Below, in pieces: positions 1 through 10,794 of a DNA stretch of 64,000 bases. Position numbers and translations under genes: made by a program. Position 1 is the stretch's first letter. Every line of letters begins with the position of its first letter. The DNA comes from Cordia subcordata (taxonomy: Eukaryota > Streptophyta > Magnoliopsida > Boraginales > Cordiaceae): contig JAPTOF010000002.1 in the NCBI GenBank assembly GCA_028554755.1, positions 13,565,001 through 13,629,000 on the forward strand, in the 5' to 3' direction. The notes beneath the pieces were generated by a model. It made no database searches. It was not told the origin of the DNA and saw only the letters and a program-made list of their open reading frames with translations.

Positions 1-3000
1 ACCTATCTTCTTCAACTACATGTATTTGATAGTATCCTGATTTCATATCAAATTTTGAAAATACACAAGCATCATGAACCCTATCAATAAGATCCTTTTT
101 AATAGGAATAGGGTATCTAATCCATTTCAGAACTTTATTAAGAGGTTTATAATTAACAACTAACCTAGGAGTTCCTCTTTCAATTTCAGATTTTTTGTTA
201 ACATAAAATCCTGTACAACTCCAAGGTGAATTAGATTTTCTGATTAAACCTTTATTAAGGAAAATATTTATTTCTTCCTTACATCTTTCTAATTCTTCAC
301 TACTCATCTGAGCAGGTCTAGATTTAGTAGTTATATGTTTTTCATTAAAATCTTCAATATAAGGTAAAGAAACAATATGTTTTTTTCTATCCCAAAATGC
401 ATTAGGATGATCAGCACAGATATCTGAAGAAAATTGATTTATTATCCGTTTTATTTTCTCCTGTAATTTTGGATTATTCAAATTTTCTTTTATTGTTAAG
501 GAATTAATTTCTTGATTAAGGTAATTTAATTGGTTACCTTTGGCTTTTATTAAGTCAACCATTTCATTAAGAACTCTGGTTATTGGATCCTTAATAAATT
601 CAAATTTTATTTCAGTTCTTTCAAAACTACCTATTATACCATTAGTAGTTATCTCCTTTATTGGAAAGATTTTATGAAGGAAAGGGGTACCTAATATGAC
701 CTGATTTGTCATATTCCTAACTAAAACAAAACTATTAGGAATACACTGTTTATTATGAGAAATATAAGAATGGGATAATTTATATAAAATCTCCATTTTA
801 TTACCACTCGCAGAGGATAAGGAATGGGTTGTTTTTTCAAAATATTTGGTTGGAATTAGACCTTCCTGGATACAATTTAGGTCTGCACCACTATCTATTA
901 GGGCGACTAATTCCTTTTTAAATTCTCCTTTTATTAGAAGAGTTATTTTGACTAACCATTTTTGTGAAGTTATATACTCCATTTTACCTAAAAATGGTTC
1001 TAATTCACTGCTAGACTGTCCTAAGGGATCCTGAACTATAGCCTTACCCTTATCTAGACTATCTAGCCTATCAGTTATTCTACTTAATTGGGTTTTTACA
1101 TTAATGTTTTCCTGAGACAATATTTTCATCTCAGCTTTCAGGTTATTAACTTCTATCTGAAGATCCTGAATAATAGTTACTGATGCTACTGATGAAGAAA
1201 TATTATGACGTTCTTCTATCCTTCTCTTTACTTCTGATAAAGTATAAGGAACAAATTTTTGTTTTTCCTGATTAGTTATTTCTTCAGGTTCTTTAAGTTT
1301 TCCTAAAGATTCTAAAATTTTATTTCTAACCTCAGAATCTTTTACTATTCTAAGCAATTCAATGATATTATCATTGGTTAAAACATTCAATTGCATTTCT
1401 TTGAATTGTGAAAGAAGTTGGTAATAATTATTATCTTCTTCACTTTGAATGTTATTATTACATTTCTGACAAGGTTGATATTCTGTTGCTGAAGATTTGT
1501 CTTCTGAATTAGTAAGATACTTGATATTATCCTCATTTGATTGTGAGGATTCAGACAAATCAGAATCAGTATGTTAATCCATATCTGAGTCTGAAACAAG
1601 CATAATTTTAAGAAGACTATCCTTAATATCCTCATCTATGTCTAAGGATTTTATTTTCTTCTTAACATTGCATTTATTCGCAAAGTGACTTATTCTACCA
1701 CATTTATAACAGACTAAAGGTTTAGATCTTTTTCTCCTAAATCCTTGCTGTTTTTTAATGTCTTTCCTTATAGCTTTCCTCTCTCTTCTCGCTGCCATTT
1801 TTTTATGATAGACTGGAGAAGTATATTTTTGAGGATTAATATACCTAGTATATTTCCTAGGTTTACTAGATTGACCCACTTCAATCCCAAATTGTTCACA
1901 GAATTGTCCTAATTGACTTTTTTCTGTTAAATGTTGTTTTTTAATTTGTTGGTTAAGCTTGATTTCATTACATAAAGCGAAACCTTCCTACATACATTTT
2001 CCTATTATGGTGCCATAAGTAAGATTATCATAATCTATGGCTGAAACTCCTATCCTAAGAGTTTTCTTGACTCTTTCAGCAAAGAGGTGTGGAAGACCAT
2101 CTATAAACTTAGATTTCCAATGCGCTTGATTTGCGTCTGGTAATTCTATAACCCTACTAAGGAATACATCCTTATACCATCTAAATGAGGTCAGGGTAGG
2201 ACACCTAAGGTTCAACAAAAGTGACCTAATATTCTCAGCATTTGTGGTAAATCTACCAGTAAAATGTTCACAAATATTAATGGTCAGTGAATAAACAGCA
2301 TCTTGAATAGTTATATTATTCTCCTGTTTCACTGAGTTAATTATGGATTGTCTTTGAATCTCATTAAGATAATTTTCCCACCAGCCTTTTAATTGACCAG
2401 TAAATCCTGCAATTATCATCAAGGAAATATTTTTATCTGTATTATCATATTGTTTACAGATAGTAGAATACATCATCATTCTGTGTATTGTATTATATAT
2501 TTGTTGATCAGAAGAACCATCTATATTCCACTCATATATTGTCTTACCACTATAGTAAGTTTGTTCATAGGTGGCTTCTTCAAATAAAACATCTTGAGGT
2601 GTCGGTCTGGGATAATAAAATTTTTGTTCAACCGGCTTTTGGGAAAATTTATGATTAAACCCTTTTATCTTATTTAAGGTATCATTAACTATTTCTTGTT
2701 GATTAATATTATCAATTAAATCTGGAACTTCTTCTTTAGTTATCACATTAAGTTTTAATGATTTAAACTTATCATCAAGAAGTTTTCCAAATTCATTTAT
2801 GGGTTCAAGAATAAAATTTTTTATTTCAGGTGGAGGTTGAATAGGGTTATTCCTAAAAATGGGTTTTCTCCACTACTCTCACCTTTTTGATTATTAAGAG
2901 AGTTTTTGATATCTTCAATAGCCATATAAGTTTTTAATAACCTATTATTAAGAACTAATAATTGTTCTCCTAAGGCTACTAAATATAAATTAGTAAAATT

Positions 3001-3108
3001 ATTTTGTTTTACCACATCATTTATGTTTTTGGTTGTGGTCTGCAAGGTTTCGTTTTCTTGCATGTTAAAGAAAGTGTTAGCATATAACTTAACTTTGTCT
3101 TTCTCCAT
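1..3108 (-). pseudogene. gag-protease-RT polyprotein, interrupted
   Basis: The likely start is the Met at 3108, which begins MEKDKVKLYANTFF; an in-frame upstream Met at 3144 lies in leader-like sequence. The frame shifts near 2857, where the gag reading continues in the neighbouring frame to 1991. In-frame stops are TAG at 1988-1990 and TAA at 1574-1576; on both sides of each the same frame carries family-like sequence, so they look like point mutations or read-through sites. Domains in order: N-terminal gag helix region, gag core with 'GFTGQLKGWW' (about 2375-2405), a basic region, a CCHC zinc knuckle CYKCGRISHFANKC (about 1670-1711), a spacer, the aspartic protease motif IDSGAD (about 881-898), then reverse transcriptase from about 330 to the edge. 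RNase H and anything beyond are off the window. Confidence 0.85.
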
Positions 3109-3375
3109 TATCAATATGGATTGACCCCTCCTACCAGAGCCCATTAGTAGAAGAGGAACGGGGTCCCGACAGCAGCTGCAACCCCGTCTACCTCAGAACC
3201 ACCTTTTACGGCATTCCGCCTCTCAACAGATACCAACCTATGCCAAGGATTTTTAAAACCACTAAAGGTCCCCTACCGACATAGGGTCCTCTAGGGGTAA
3301 GAGCCAATGCTTCGCAATCTGCTCAGTGGTCACACTGTGAGAACCCCCCATAAGGATGCCGCTTCTGACTAAAGT

Positions 3376-3388
3376 GGCTTTGATACCA
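3376..3388 (-). other. Primer binding site for initiator tRNA-Met
   Basis: On the minus strand this reads TGGTATCAAAGCC, one base different from the usual plant primer site TGGTATCAGAGCC complementary to the 3' end of initiator tRNA-Met. It sits about 270 bases upstream of the polyprotein start, as expected for reverse-transcribing elements. It fixes the element's orientation and implies that a 5' LTR or intergenic promoter region lies to the right (3389 onward). Confidence 0.8.
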
Positions 3389-4800
3389 ATATGGTCCAGG
3401 TGATAAGACCGCAAATAACAGCAGTCTGCGGACATAGATGAGTCCTTAAGCTTAGGCTATATCTGGAAATAGATCAAAACTAGAACCATGGGTCAGTTAC
3501 CTGATATATAGCTAGATCTCCATCTTTGAGTGATGAGGAAAGGCCAAAACGCCAACACGCCTTCAACACGGCAAACGGCAAACGGCAACTGGCCGGGTCA
3601 CTCCAGAGATCTAAATATATATTTCGGACCATAATTCCAAATCTATCTCAGATATATCTTAACCTCAAGACCTTATATTATTATTATTATTATTATTGTT
3701 ATTATTGTTATTATTGTTATTATTATTATTATTATTATTTATATATCTCTATCACATCAAATAATTAGAAAATTACCTAATCTATCAACAGAATAAATCA
3801 CATATTTATATTTATGAGCACCAAATCCGTGTTTGTTGATTGTTTGCCCTCTCTGTCTCTCTCTCTCTCTCTTTATAAGTATATATATGCAGATATTAAC
3901 CGAAGAAAGATAACAGAAAGCACTTGTATATAGTAACTATAGTAGTTTACACAGGTGACCAGTGGATTCATCCTTAAAATTGTAAATAGATAATCATTCT
4001 ACTTTTGTAAAATAATTGTTCTTTTTCTTGTTAAATACATATAAAGACTTACCAAACACTTAATTTCTTTTTCCTTAAGGATGCACTTGGTTCACAAAAT
4101 AACTTTCATCCGTGAGAACATGAATTTGTTTAGTACGCCAAAAAATATTTTTAAAAATATTTTGTCAAAATTTCTGAAAATATTATATTCTTTTATTTAG
4201 TTTAAACTCAATCTTTCGGGAATCATGAACAATTTTTAAAAAAGTGTTTCTAACTCGAAAAGACAAAAATACCACATCTTTTGTGTGTGTGAGCGGTTGT
4301 GTATTTAAACTTGTATACAGTATATACGTATATTGACCATGTATATGCGTAGGAGAAGAGAGGAATTTCCTTTTCTTTTTTAGTTCTAACTACTATGGTT
4401 TTTGTCTTTTTTACTTTTGCCTAAATTAATATTCTTACAACTTTGGGCAAGTAGATTCCTACCCCGTCAAATTGGAATAAAACTTTTAAAAATTAAAAAA
4501 AATATTGTATTTTTGAAAGATTAATATGCCTGGAATTTTTATATTTCACGAACCGAACATCAAAATATATATTACATTGTTGACTTTGCTTTCTCGAAAA
4601 TCTCATAAGATTTTACAAAACCAAATGTCCCTCCAAATGGCATTTATGCTATTGATATGCTATAAGAAATTCACTTTAATACATAAAACATGCGTTGTAA
4701 CAAAATAAACATCCATATTGCACCTACAATTGTGTAACTTTTGGAAGGACACTCAATAAGCAAAAACCAAAAGCAACGTCCCCTTAAATGGAAATCTAGA
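3389..4800. other. Probable retroelement LTR/promoter region, then intergenic DNA
   Basis: No protein-coding gene is supported. Sequence directly right of the primer site should be the element's 5' LTR or upstream region; its outer border cannot be placed because the partner LTR is not in the window. An (ATT)n microsatellite lies at about 3672-3740, and a short CT run near 3855-3875. From about 3900 to 4800 the DNA is AT-rich with nothing recognisable. Confidence 0.5.
3672..3740. repeat. (ATT)n microsatellite
   Basis: About 23 ATT units with a few GTT interruptions, inside the region likely to be the retroelement LTR. Confidence 0.9.
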
Positions 4801-4822
4801 AAAATTTTACATGTAAAAAAAA

Positions 4823-4919
4823 TGGGCTAAAGGCCCACATCATAGATCCAAACCATCCAGTGAAGCCCACAGGCCCACAATTCAACTGGGTACGTATATA
4901 AACAAAAGCTCTATAAAAG
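4823..4919 (+). promoter_or_regulatory. Site II elements and TATA boxes of the small membrane-protein gene
   Basis: Four TGGGCY-type site II motifs in either orientation occur at 4823-4828, 4832-4837, 4864-4869 and 4872-4877, followed by TATATAAA at 4895-4902 and CTATAAAAG at 4911-4919. In plants, site II motifs are bound by TCP factors and are common upstream of genes expressed in growing cells, such as those for ribosomal and mitochondrial proteins (established knowledge). The coding start is at 5022, about 105 bases past the second TATA box. The grouping suggests housekeeping or growth-linked expression; this is an inference. Confidence 0.6.
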
Positions 4920-5021
4920 TCTCCCTCGCGCGCTTTTTCATTTTTCAATTTCAAAAAGAGAAAACGCAAAAAACTGATCGCAACAACCTCTGGAAAATAT
5001 CGAAGCTACACAGTGAAAGAG

Positions 5022-5659
5022 ATGGAGAAAATGGGAGAGAATGGAGAAAGAAGGCAAGCTCTGAAAGTAAATGTCGCGATTCGCTGCGCTAAATCCGCGA
5101 TTCTGCTCTCTTCGGTTGAGAATTTGCTCAATTCAACCGATGATCGCCAATTCCAGGTTGATTAGCTTTACGCGTATATACATATACATACATATATATA
5201 TATGTATATATATATATATGTATATATATATATCAAAACCACATTAATCTGTTCATTTGCAACTATTCGGTTGCTTAATACTATGATCATGACATATTAC
5301 ATATTAATCTAGCTTTTGAAGTTCAAAAGCTAGATTAATACGTAATCTATCGCATCACGAGTTTAAGTATTTTTCAACAAATTGATTAGGTTTAGATTGT
5401 TGGCAAATTAGTTGTTCGAGTTGGGTTGCTATAGTATATGTAGGATTTTTTTTTTTTCCTTATTCTAATATTTTGGTTTGGGTGTTTGAAGGATGAAGAG
5501 AATGAAGACGTGGAGATGCTGAAGATGGAGTTGGTGAAGGAAAAGATGAAGAATAAAAAGGTGAGGCTGTGTAGCGCAATGGAGATTTTTCTGCAGATGA
5601 TGCTTTTGCTCTCTTTCTGGACTCTGTGCTTGTTGCTCGTCTTCAACTATCTCAGCTGA
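5022..5659 (+). CDS. Small single-pass membrane protein, 100 aa, two exons
   Basis: Exon 1 is 5022-5156 (45 codons, starts MEKMGENGERR) and exon 2 is 5492-5659 (55 codons plus TGA); the intron is phase 0 with donor CAG|GTTGAT and acceptor GAAG|GAT. The joined frame is open throughout. The N-terminal half is charged and polar, residues about 46-75 are strongly charged (DEENEDVEMLK...), and residues about 77-97 form one hydrophobic segment rich in Leu, Met and Phe ending close to the C-terminus. This gives a tail-anchored or single-pass topology. The product resembles uncharacterised plant-specific transmembrane proteins, but I cannot name a family. A site II/TATA promoter lies just upstream and the intron contains a perfect 39-base palindrome. 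Function unknown. Confidence 0.7.
5170..5234. repeat. (TA)n-rich microsatellite in intron 1
   Basis: Alternating TA/CATA runs inside the intron of the small membrane-protein gene. Confidence 0.85.
5302..5340. repeat. Perfect 19-bp inverted repeat with 1-nt loop
   Basis: The arms 5302-5320 and 5322-5340 are exact reverse complements (left arm TATTAATCTAGCTTTTGAA) separated by one G. It lies in the single intron of the small membrane-protein gene. A transcript would fold into a long stem, although a 1-nt loop forces the innermost pairs open. It could be a degenerate MITE, a hairpin RNA precursor or a mutational palindrome. Confidence 0.9.
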
Positions 5660-6204
5660 AGTTTCCCTAGCTGCAAATTGAGAACTTCTTTTTACATAAT
5701 GATAGAGTTTAAACATTGTTGGCTACTTCTGTGTTTGTTGAAATGTTAATTGAAGATTGGGTAGTTTCGAATTTTTGCATGACTTGATGGAATGTTCAAT
5801 GAATCATTTGAGGTTTGAGTCTGGTAGAACCGAGCTGGTACTAATCCATTTAAAAAGAGTAGCTCGGTTCACGAAACTTCGCATTTACCTTGGAGGGGGT
5901 CCGAGGAAGCTTTGGACTTACTTTTTAGATTACCTTGTGCAGCCTTAACTTGCATTTTTTTGCCGGAGATGATATGAATTCCTCTTATACTCAACGAAAT
6001 CTGGGTAGTGTTCGTTTAAGGATCTTCTTTTCTCTGGTCAGTCTAGAGGAGAATCCTTCACATGTTGCAGATTAAAAAGGGTAAGTAAATCAATACAGTG
6101 TGATAGATTGTAACAACCACTGAAGATTATTAAGTTTTGCTTATGTGGCCGGATGTGTCCTTTTAATTTGTAATGTTATAATTGTTACGAAAGAGATGTA
6201 ATAA
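5660..6204 (+). other. 3' UTR of the small gene and spacer
   Basis: Nothing coding is supported. The first part is probably the 3' UTR of the upstream gene; the rest may include unrecognised LINE 5' sequence. Confidence 0.4.
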
Positions 6205-9163
6205 TTTCGAACCAATGATATGCATTGGCTTCCGTTCGGCCTCGTATCCAAATCCGGAGGTAGAATTTGGATTCTCTGGAATTTTGAGGTTGTGGAGGTC
6301 CAAATGGTGGATAAATGCGATCAAGCTATCTTTTGTCGTGTTGTAACCTGGAAGAAGGAAGTTTGCTTTTCTTGTGCTGCTGTGAATGCTGAGAATGAAT
6401 ATACGGGTAGGAGACATTTGAGGAGTAAAATTTTAGAACGGGGTGGTGGTTGTGAGAGACAAACCTTGGTATATTGTTGGTGATTTCAACGAAATTCTGA
6501 GACCAGAAGACAGGAAAGGTCGCTATATACTTCCAATTGGCGCCTTGGAGTTTAAGAATCGTATTGAGAAGGCTAATTTGATTACGCATGCTTGTGTTGG
6601 CCCACGATTTACTTGGAGCAATAATTCAGAGGGTGCAAATCGTAGAGAAAGCAGGACTGATAGACTGCTAATGCATTCAGAATGGTCCCAGACTTTCCCC
6701 ACATCTAGCGTTGTGGTTGTGGCAACTGAGCTGTCTGATCACTGCCCTGTTGTGGTGTCGGCTGACACCAACGTTGCTAAGAAAAGAGTTCCTTCAACGG
6801 ATTCAGAATGATAACTTTTTGTCTTTGGTTAAGAAGGCCTGGAATGAAAAGAATCAATGGATTCCCAATGTATCAGTTAGTACGAAAACTCAAGGTGCTG
6901 AAAAATAAGTTGAGGAACCTTGATTTGGAGCAATATGCCAATATCAGTGGTTCTATTGAACAGATCAGAGAAGAGTTAGAAGCTGTCCAGGAAGTCTGTC
7001 TTAATGGGGATGCAAGCCAAAACAAGCTGCCTGAAGAGAAAGAACTCAGGAGTGATCTTGAAAAAGCTATCCTCAAGCAAGAAGCTATTGCCAGGCAGAA
7101 GTCTACGATGCTTTGGTTCAAAGAGGGTGATAAAAACACCGCCCTTTTCCACAAGGTTGCGAATGGAAGGAGAATGCAAAACAACATTGCTAAACTTGTG
7201 AAGGATGATGGTCAAACCACAGAGTCGCCCAACAAAGTTAAAGAGATAATCCTTAACCATTATACTAATATTTTGGGGAAAGAGTCAGTTGGAGAAGTCG
7301 ATGTGTCTGTTGGTGTTATTGAAGAGATTATTGGTGAAGGCATGCCTGTGGAGTGCCACGAGCAGCTGACTCAGGAGGTCACAGAGAGTGAGATTAAGGA
7401 CACGATGTTCTCCATAAGTCCTGGTCTGGATGGTTTCACTTTGTGTTTTTTTCACCAAGGCCTGGGACATTGTCAGAGCCAAGGTGTGTGCAGCAATTAA
7501 ATCAACTTTCCAGTCGGGTTGTATGCGACAGCTATCACTCTTATCCCTAAGGTAAAGCATCCATCTAAAATCACTGAGTTTAGGCCCATTTCATGCAGTA
7601 ATGTGGTTTACAAATGTGTGTCAAAGATTGTGGCTTACACACTCAAAAAATTTCTTGACTTAATTAGTTTGCAAAACCAGTCAGCCTTTGTTTTGGGACG
7701 TAGAATACTTGACGGCATCCTTATTACCTATGATTTGGTGAGAAACTACAGTGGGAAGCATATAAGCCTGAGATGTGTGGTTAAGTAGGCGTACGATACC
7801 ATTAGATGGGATTTTTTGATGAAGTGCTTAAAGGCGTTTAAATTTGCGGAGACTTCTATCAAGTGGATTAAGACGTGCATCACGACCCTATCATATTCTG
7901 TTGTCATTAACAGACAAAAGGAGGGGTACTTCACTGGAAAAAAAAGGTTTGAGAAAGGGGGATCCAATCTTCCGCTACATTTTTCTTGTTGCTTTGGACG
8001 TCCTGTCTCGGCTGCTTAATAGAACCACATATGTGGAAGGCTTCAAGTATCACCCGAAGTGTAAAAACATGGACTTAAACCACCTCAAATTTGCAGATAA
8101 TCTCTTGGTTTTTGTTAAGCCGACTCCCAGTTTTGCAGCAGTCATCAAACGAGCTCTTGATATTTTCTCTTTCATGTCCGGGCTCCAATTCAGTGAAAGT
8201 AGAAGTGAAATCATTTTCATGGGGTTGTCCAGAGAACTTGAAAGAACAGATCGAAAACATTTTGAAGGTTAGAGAGGACAAGCTTCCCATTAAATATCTG
8301 GGGTTCCCCTTATTTCCGGTAGATGCAATATAAACATTTGGCTAGACAACGAGATGTGATCAACCCATTGGAATATCAGAATTTCAGAGTAAAACAAAGT
8401 GATTACCATTGGATCATGGAGTTGGCCAGCGTGTCTTGAATGGGTTGAAGAATTGTACTCTTTTATGCCGACACCTAGGAGAAGAGATAGAAATGTTTGG
8501 GAGTTTGATAGTGGTAGCAACTTCAAAACTCAATCAACCTGGGAATTTATCAGAGAGAAGAAGGAACGTGTTGCTTGGGCAGATGTTGTGTGTTAAGGAC
8601 CTGGAATTCCAAAGCATCGGTTCTGCACCTGGCTTGCGTGTTTGGATAGGCTTCCAACATGATCAAGACTCCTTGCGTGGGGCTTGGTAACTGTAGCCGG
8701 TTGTATTTTCTTCAATTTGGACATGGAGATGAGGGACCACCTATTCTTTAATTGTGTTTTCACCAGGCGGATTTGGAGCTGTTGCTGCACGAAGATTCGG
8801 TACAAGGGCAGCAGTGTTGAATGGGAGATCATTCTGCAGGATTTAAGAGGTATTTGCAAGGGTAAAGGCCATAGAATTGACTTTACAAGGCCGAAGTTTA
8901 ATGTGGGTGTTTATCACCAGAGGCAGAGGAGGAACAATCGTATATTTAACAACCAATTCCAATCAAGGAAGAGATCCTTCAAGAAATTCGTTGTGATGTG
9001 AGGGACCGCATTAACTTAGGTTGCAAGTATCAACAAAATTTGGAGAATACCTTTTCGTGTAGGAGTTGGAGTCTCTCTTTTGTATAGATACATGTTTGGG
9101 TGTAGTCTTTTGAAGTGAAATGAAAGATTCCCCATTGCCCAGCCAAAAAAAATAAGAAAAAGG
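6205..9163 (+). mobile_element. L1-type LINE, 5'-truncated and broken
   Basis: A non-LTR retrotransposon read across several frames. The endonuclease part begins mid-domain at about 6205 ('GGRIWILWN'), continues with 'VGDFNEILRPEDR' at about 6479-6517 and ends with the catalytic-type motif SDHCPVV near 6735. A linker follows, then reverse transcriptase from about 7519 ('ALITLIPKV'-type motif, 'EFRPISCSNVVYK', 'FVLGRRILDGI'). At the catalytic-motif position (about 8082-8104) it reads FADNLLVF rather than FADDLLVF, so one of the two Asp is lost. The zinc-binding C-terminal region appears at about 8680-8790 ('RDHLFFNCVFTRRIW'). Between about 8320 and 8400 sequence normally separating reverse transcriptase and C-terminus is missing. 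Many frameshifts and stops make it inactive. An A-rich tail lies at 9146-9163. Confidence 0.85.
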
Positions 9164-10794
9164 TGACAGTTTTGCAAAACCGAATAGTATAGCATCAGTC
9201 TGTCAAAAGGAAAGTGGGTTGTAATCACAGGAAATACTCATCAGACGGCAAAATTGTTTAAAACCACATAAAGTATAAGACAGGATGGTGACCACCAAAT
9301 TATTTTGTTATGGTGAACAAATTAATGCTTCAGAATGACTTTCATGACGGTCCAGATAAGTTGTTAAGAAATAGATGAACGAAACTCATCGCATGCAAGT
9401 AAAATGACCAGATATGCAAAACTGGAGGAATTTTTCTTATATGTATGTTGTCATTATATACCAAATTTATTTTCATAGTGGTACTGGTCACGTGCGATGG
9501 CCTCCATCAGCAATTTGTACTTGCTCCGACATGAAAGGAAATAGTGCGTTTTTTTAGCTAAATATTGCTGAGGGAGGCTGGCAATTTTGCTGCATTTAGT
9601 GTTCTCATACCTGCAAATTTTATTTCCTGTACATTTATCTTTTTTACAATTCTGTGAATGCCCATTTACTATGATCAGTATATACCTCTCTCTACTCACG
9701 AATTTCAGAACCACCCCCTTATTTTCAGAGCCTTTCTGCTGAATGGAAGTCTTCCCACTGGACCAGCCAAATGCAGCGGCAGTTGTGGCATGAGTAAAGC
9801 TGCATAGCAAACATAATTCATAACTCATCACGGGCTAGCAAAAGAAAACGAACACAATAAGATTTATCAGACCTAAGGGCAATTTCGTAGGTGTACTAAG
9901 AGTATCTGTCATTATATTCAATACCATACCAAAACAAACAGCCACATTGAGTGCAAATAAACTCGTCTACTCGAGTAAGTGTTGACAGGAGGTAAGTTAA
10001 GCCTCAGTTATGACTGCTAAAAGCAGCTAGGGATCTACTGAGGGAAGCAAGAAAAGCTCTTGAGTTTATAACTTAGCCGCACTCAAGAGCAAAGCCAGTG
10101 TACGTCAGCCTATAGAAAAGAACCAAATCTTAGAAACAAGGACAAAGCAGCAACGAAGCTGTAAATTCAGAGAAAGCATACTGAAGGCAGCGTTCCACAC
10201 TGACCTGGAAAATAAGGAAGTTCCGTATTTTAGCTAAGCTCTTGATACTCGGTAACCCAAGACTTCTTGCCTAATGGTAGAACTGTTTATCTATTTTGAA
10301 TTGCCAACAACACGAGACCATTTTTCACTGTGCGAAGCGTATGCGTGTCTAAATAGGCAGAACACCAGATGAGCATTTCAGCTGATGCATTAAGAGAATT
10401 TGAGACTCAGCATATTCAATTGAAACTTTACTTTCAGTAATTTTTCTGTTTGGAGGACAGGTAAAATGATAGATTAAAAACCTATAGAGTGAGGGGATAA
10501 GATAGGGATTTTTCAGCAAAATGTAAGTATCTTTTTCTAAACGACTTGCATGTTTTGGTCTTTACAAGCATGTACAAGTGACTAGAAAAACTTAACAGCA
10601 TAACCCCTCTATGTTCCATTTTCCTTGAGAACTCCATCTACCCTGAAAAGAGAAAACCACCCTCCAATTTGGATATGTAAGGAACAGTAATGCGCAAATC
10701 CATGTGAAAAATGATTTGAATATCAAGTTGGTGAACAGAACATGCATTGTTTGTTCTTTCTTAATCACAATTGGTAAAGTGAAACTGAGCACCT
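9164..10794. other. Region downstream of ZYP1; no supported gene
   Basis: This lies between the LINE tail and the ZYP1 stop codon; the part next to 10794 is probably ZYP1 3' UTR. A 125-codon minus-strand open frame at 9454-9831 has nine Cys and a basic centre but no family resemblance and no promoter or splice context, so it is not called as a gene. Nothing else is recognised. Confidence 0.4.

Larger units (their letters stand above)
1..3388 (-). mobile_element. Ty3/caulimovirid-lineage retroelement, 5' half, runs off left edge
   Basis: A retroelement read on the minus strand: primer site at 3376-3388, leader, gag, zinc knuckle, aspartic protease and the first part of reverse transcriptase, which is cut by the window edge. 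The domain order gag-PR-RT and the reverse-transcriptase motif 'KFDMKSGYYQI' fit the Ty3/gypsy and caulimovirid branch of retroelements. The coding frame is open for most of 3 kb, with one frameshift and two in-frame stops, so the copy is fairly young or comes from a recently active family. Whether it is an LTR element or an endogenous pararetrovirus cannot be settled, because the 3' half and second LTR are outside the window. Basis: domains and primer site seen; lineage inferred. Confidence 0.85.

Noticed and set aside
5392..5716. Two minus-strand frames of 83-84 codons
   Set aside because: They are antisense to exon 2 of the small membrane-protein gene, whose splice sites and hydrophobic segment support the plus strand.
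8593..8859. Minus-strand frames within the LINE
   Set aside because: They mirror the plus-strand LINE coding region.
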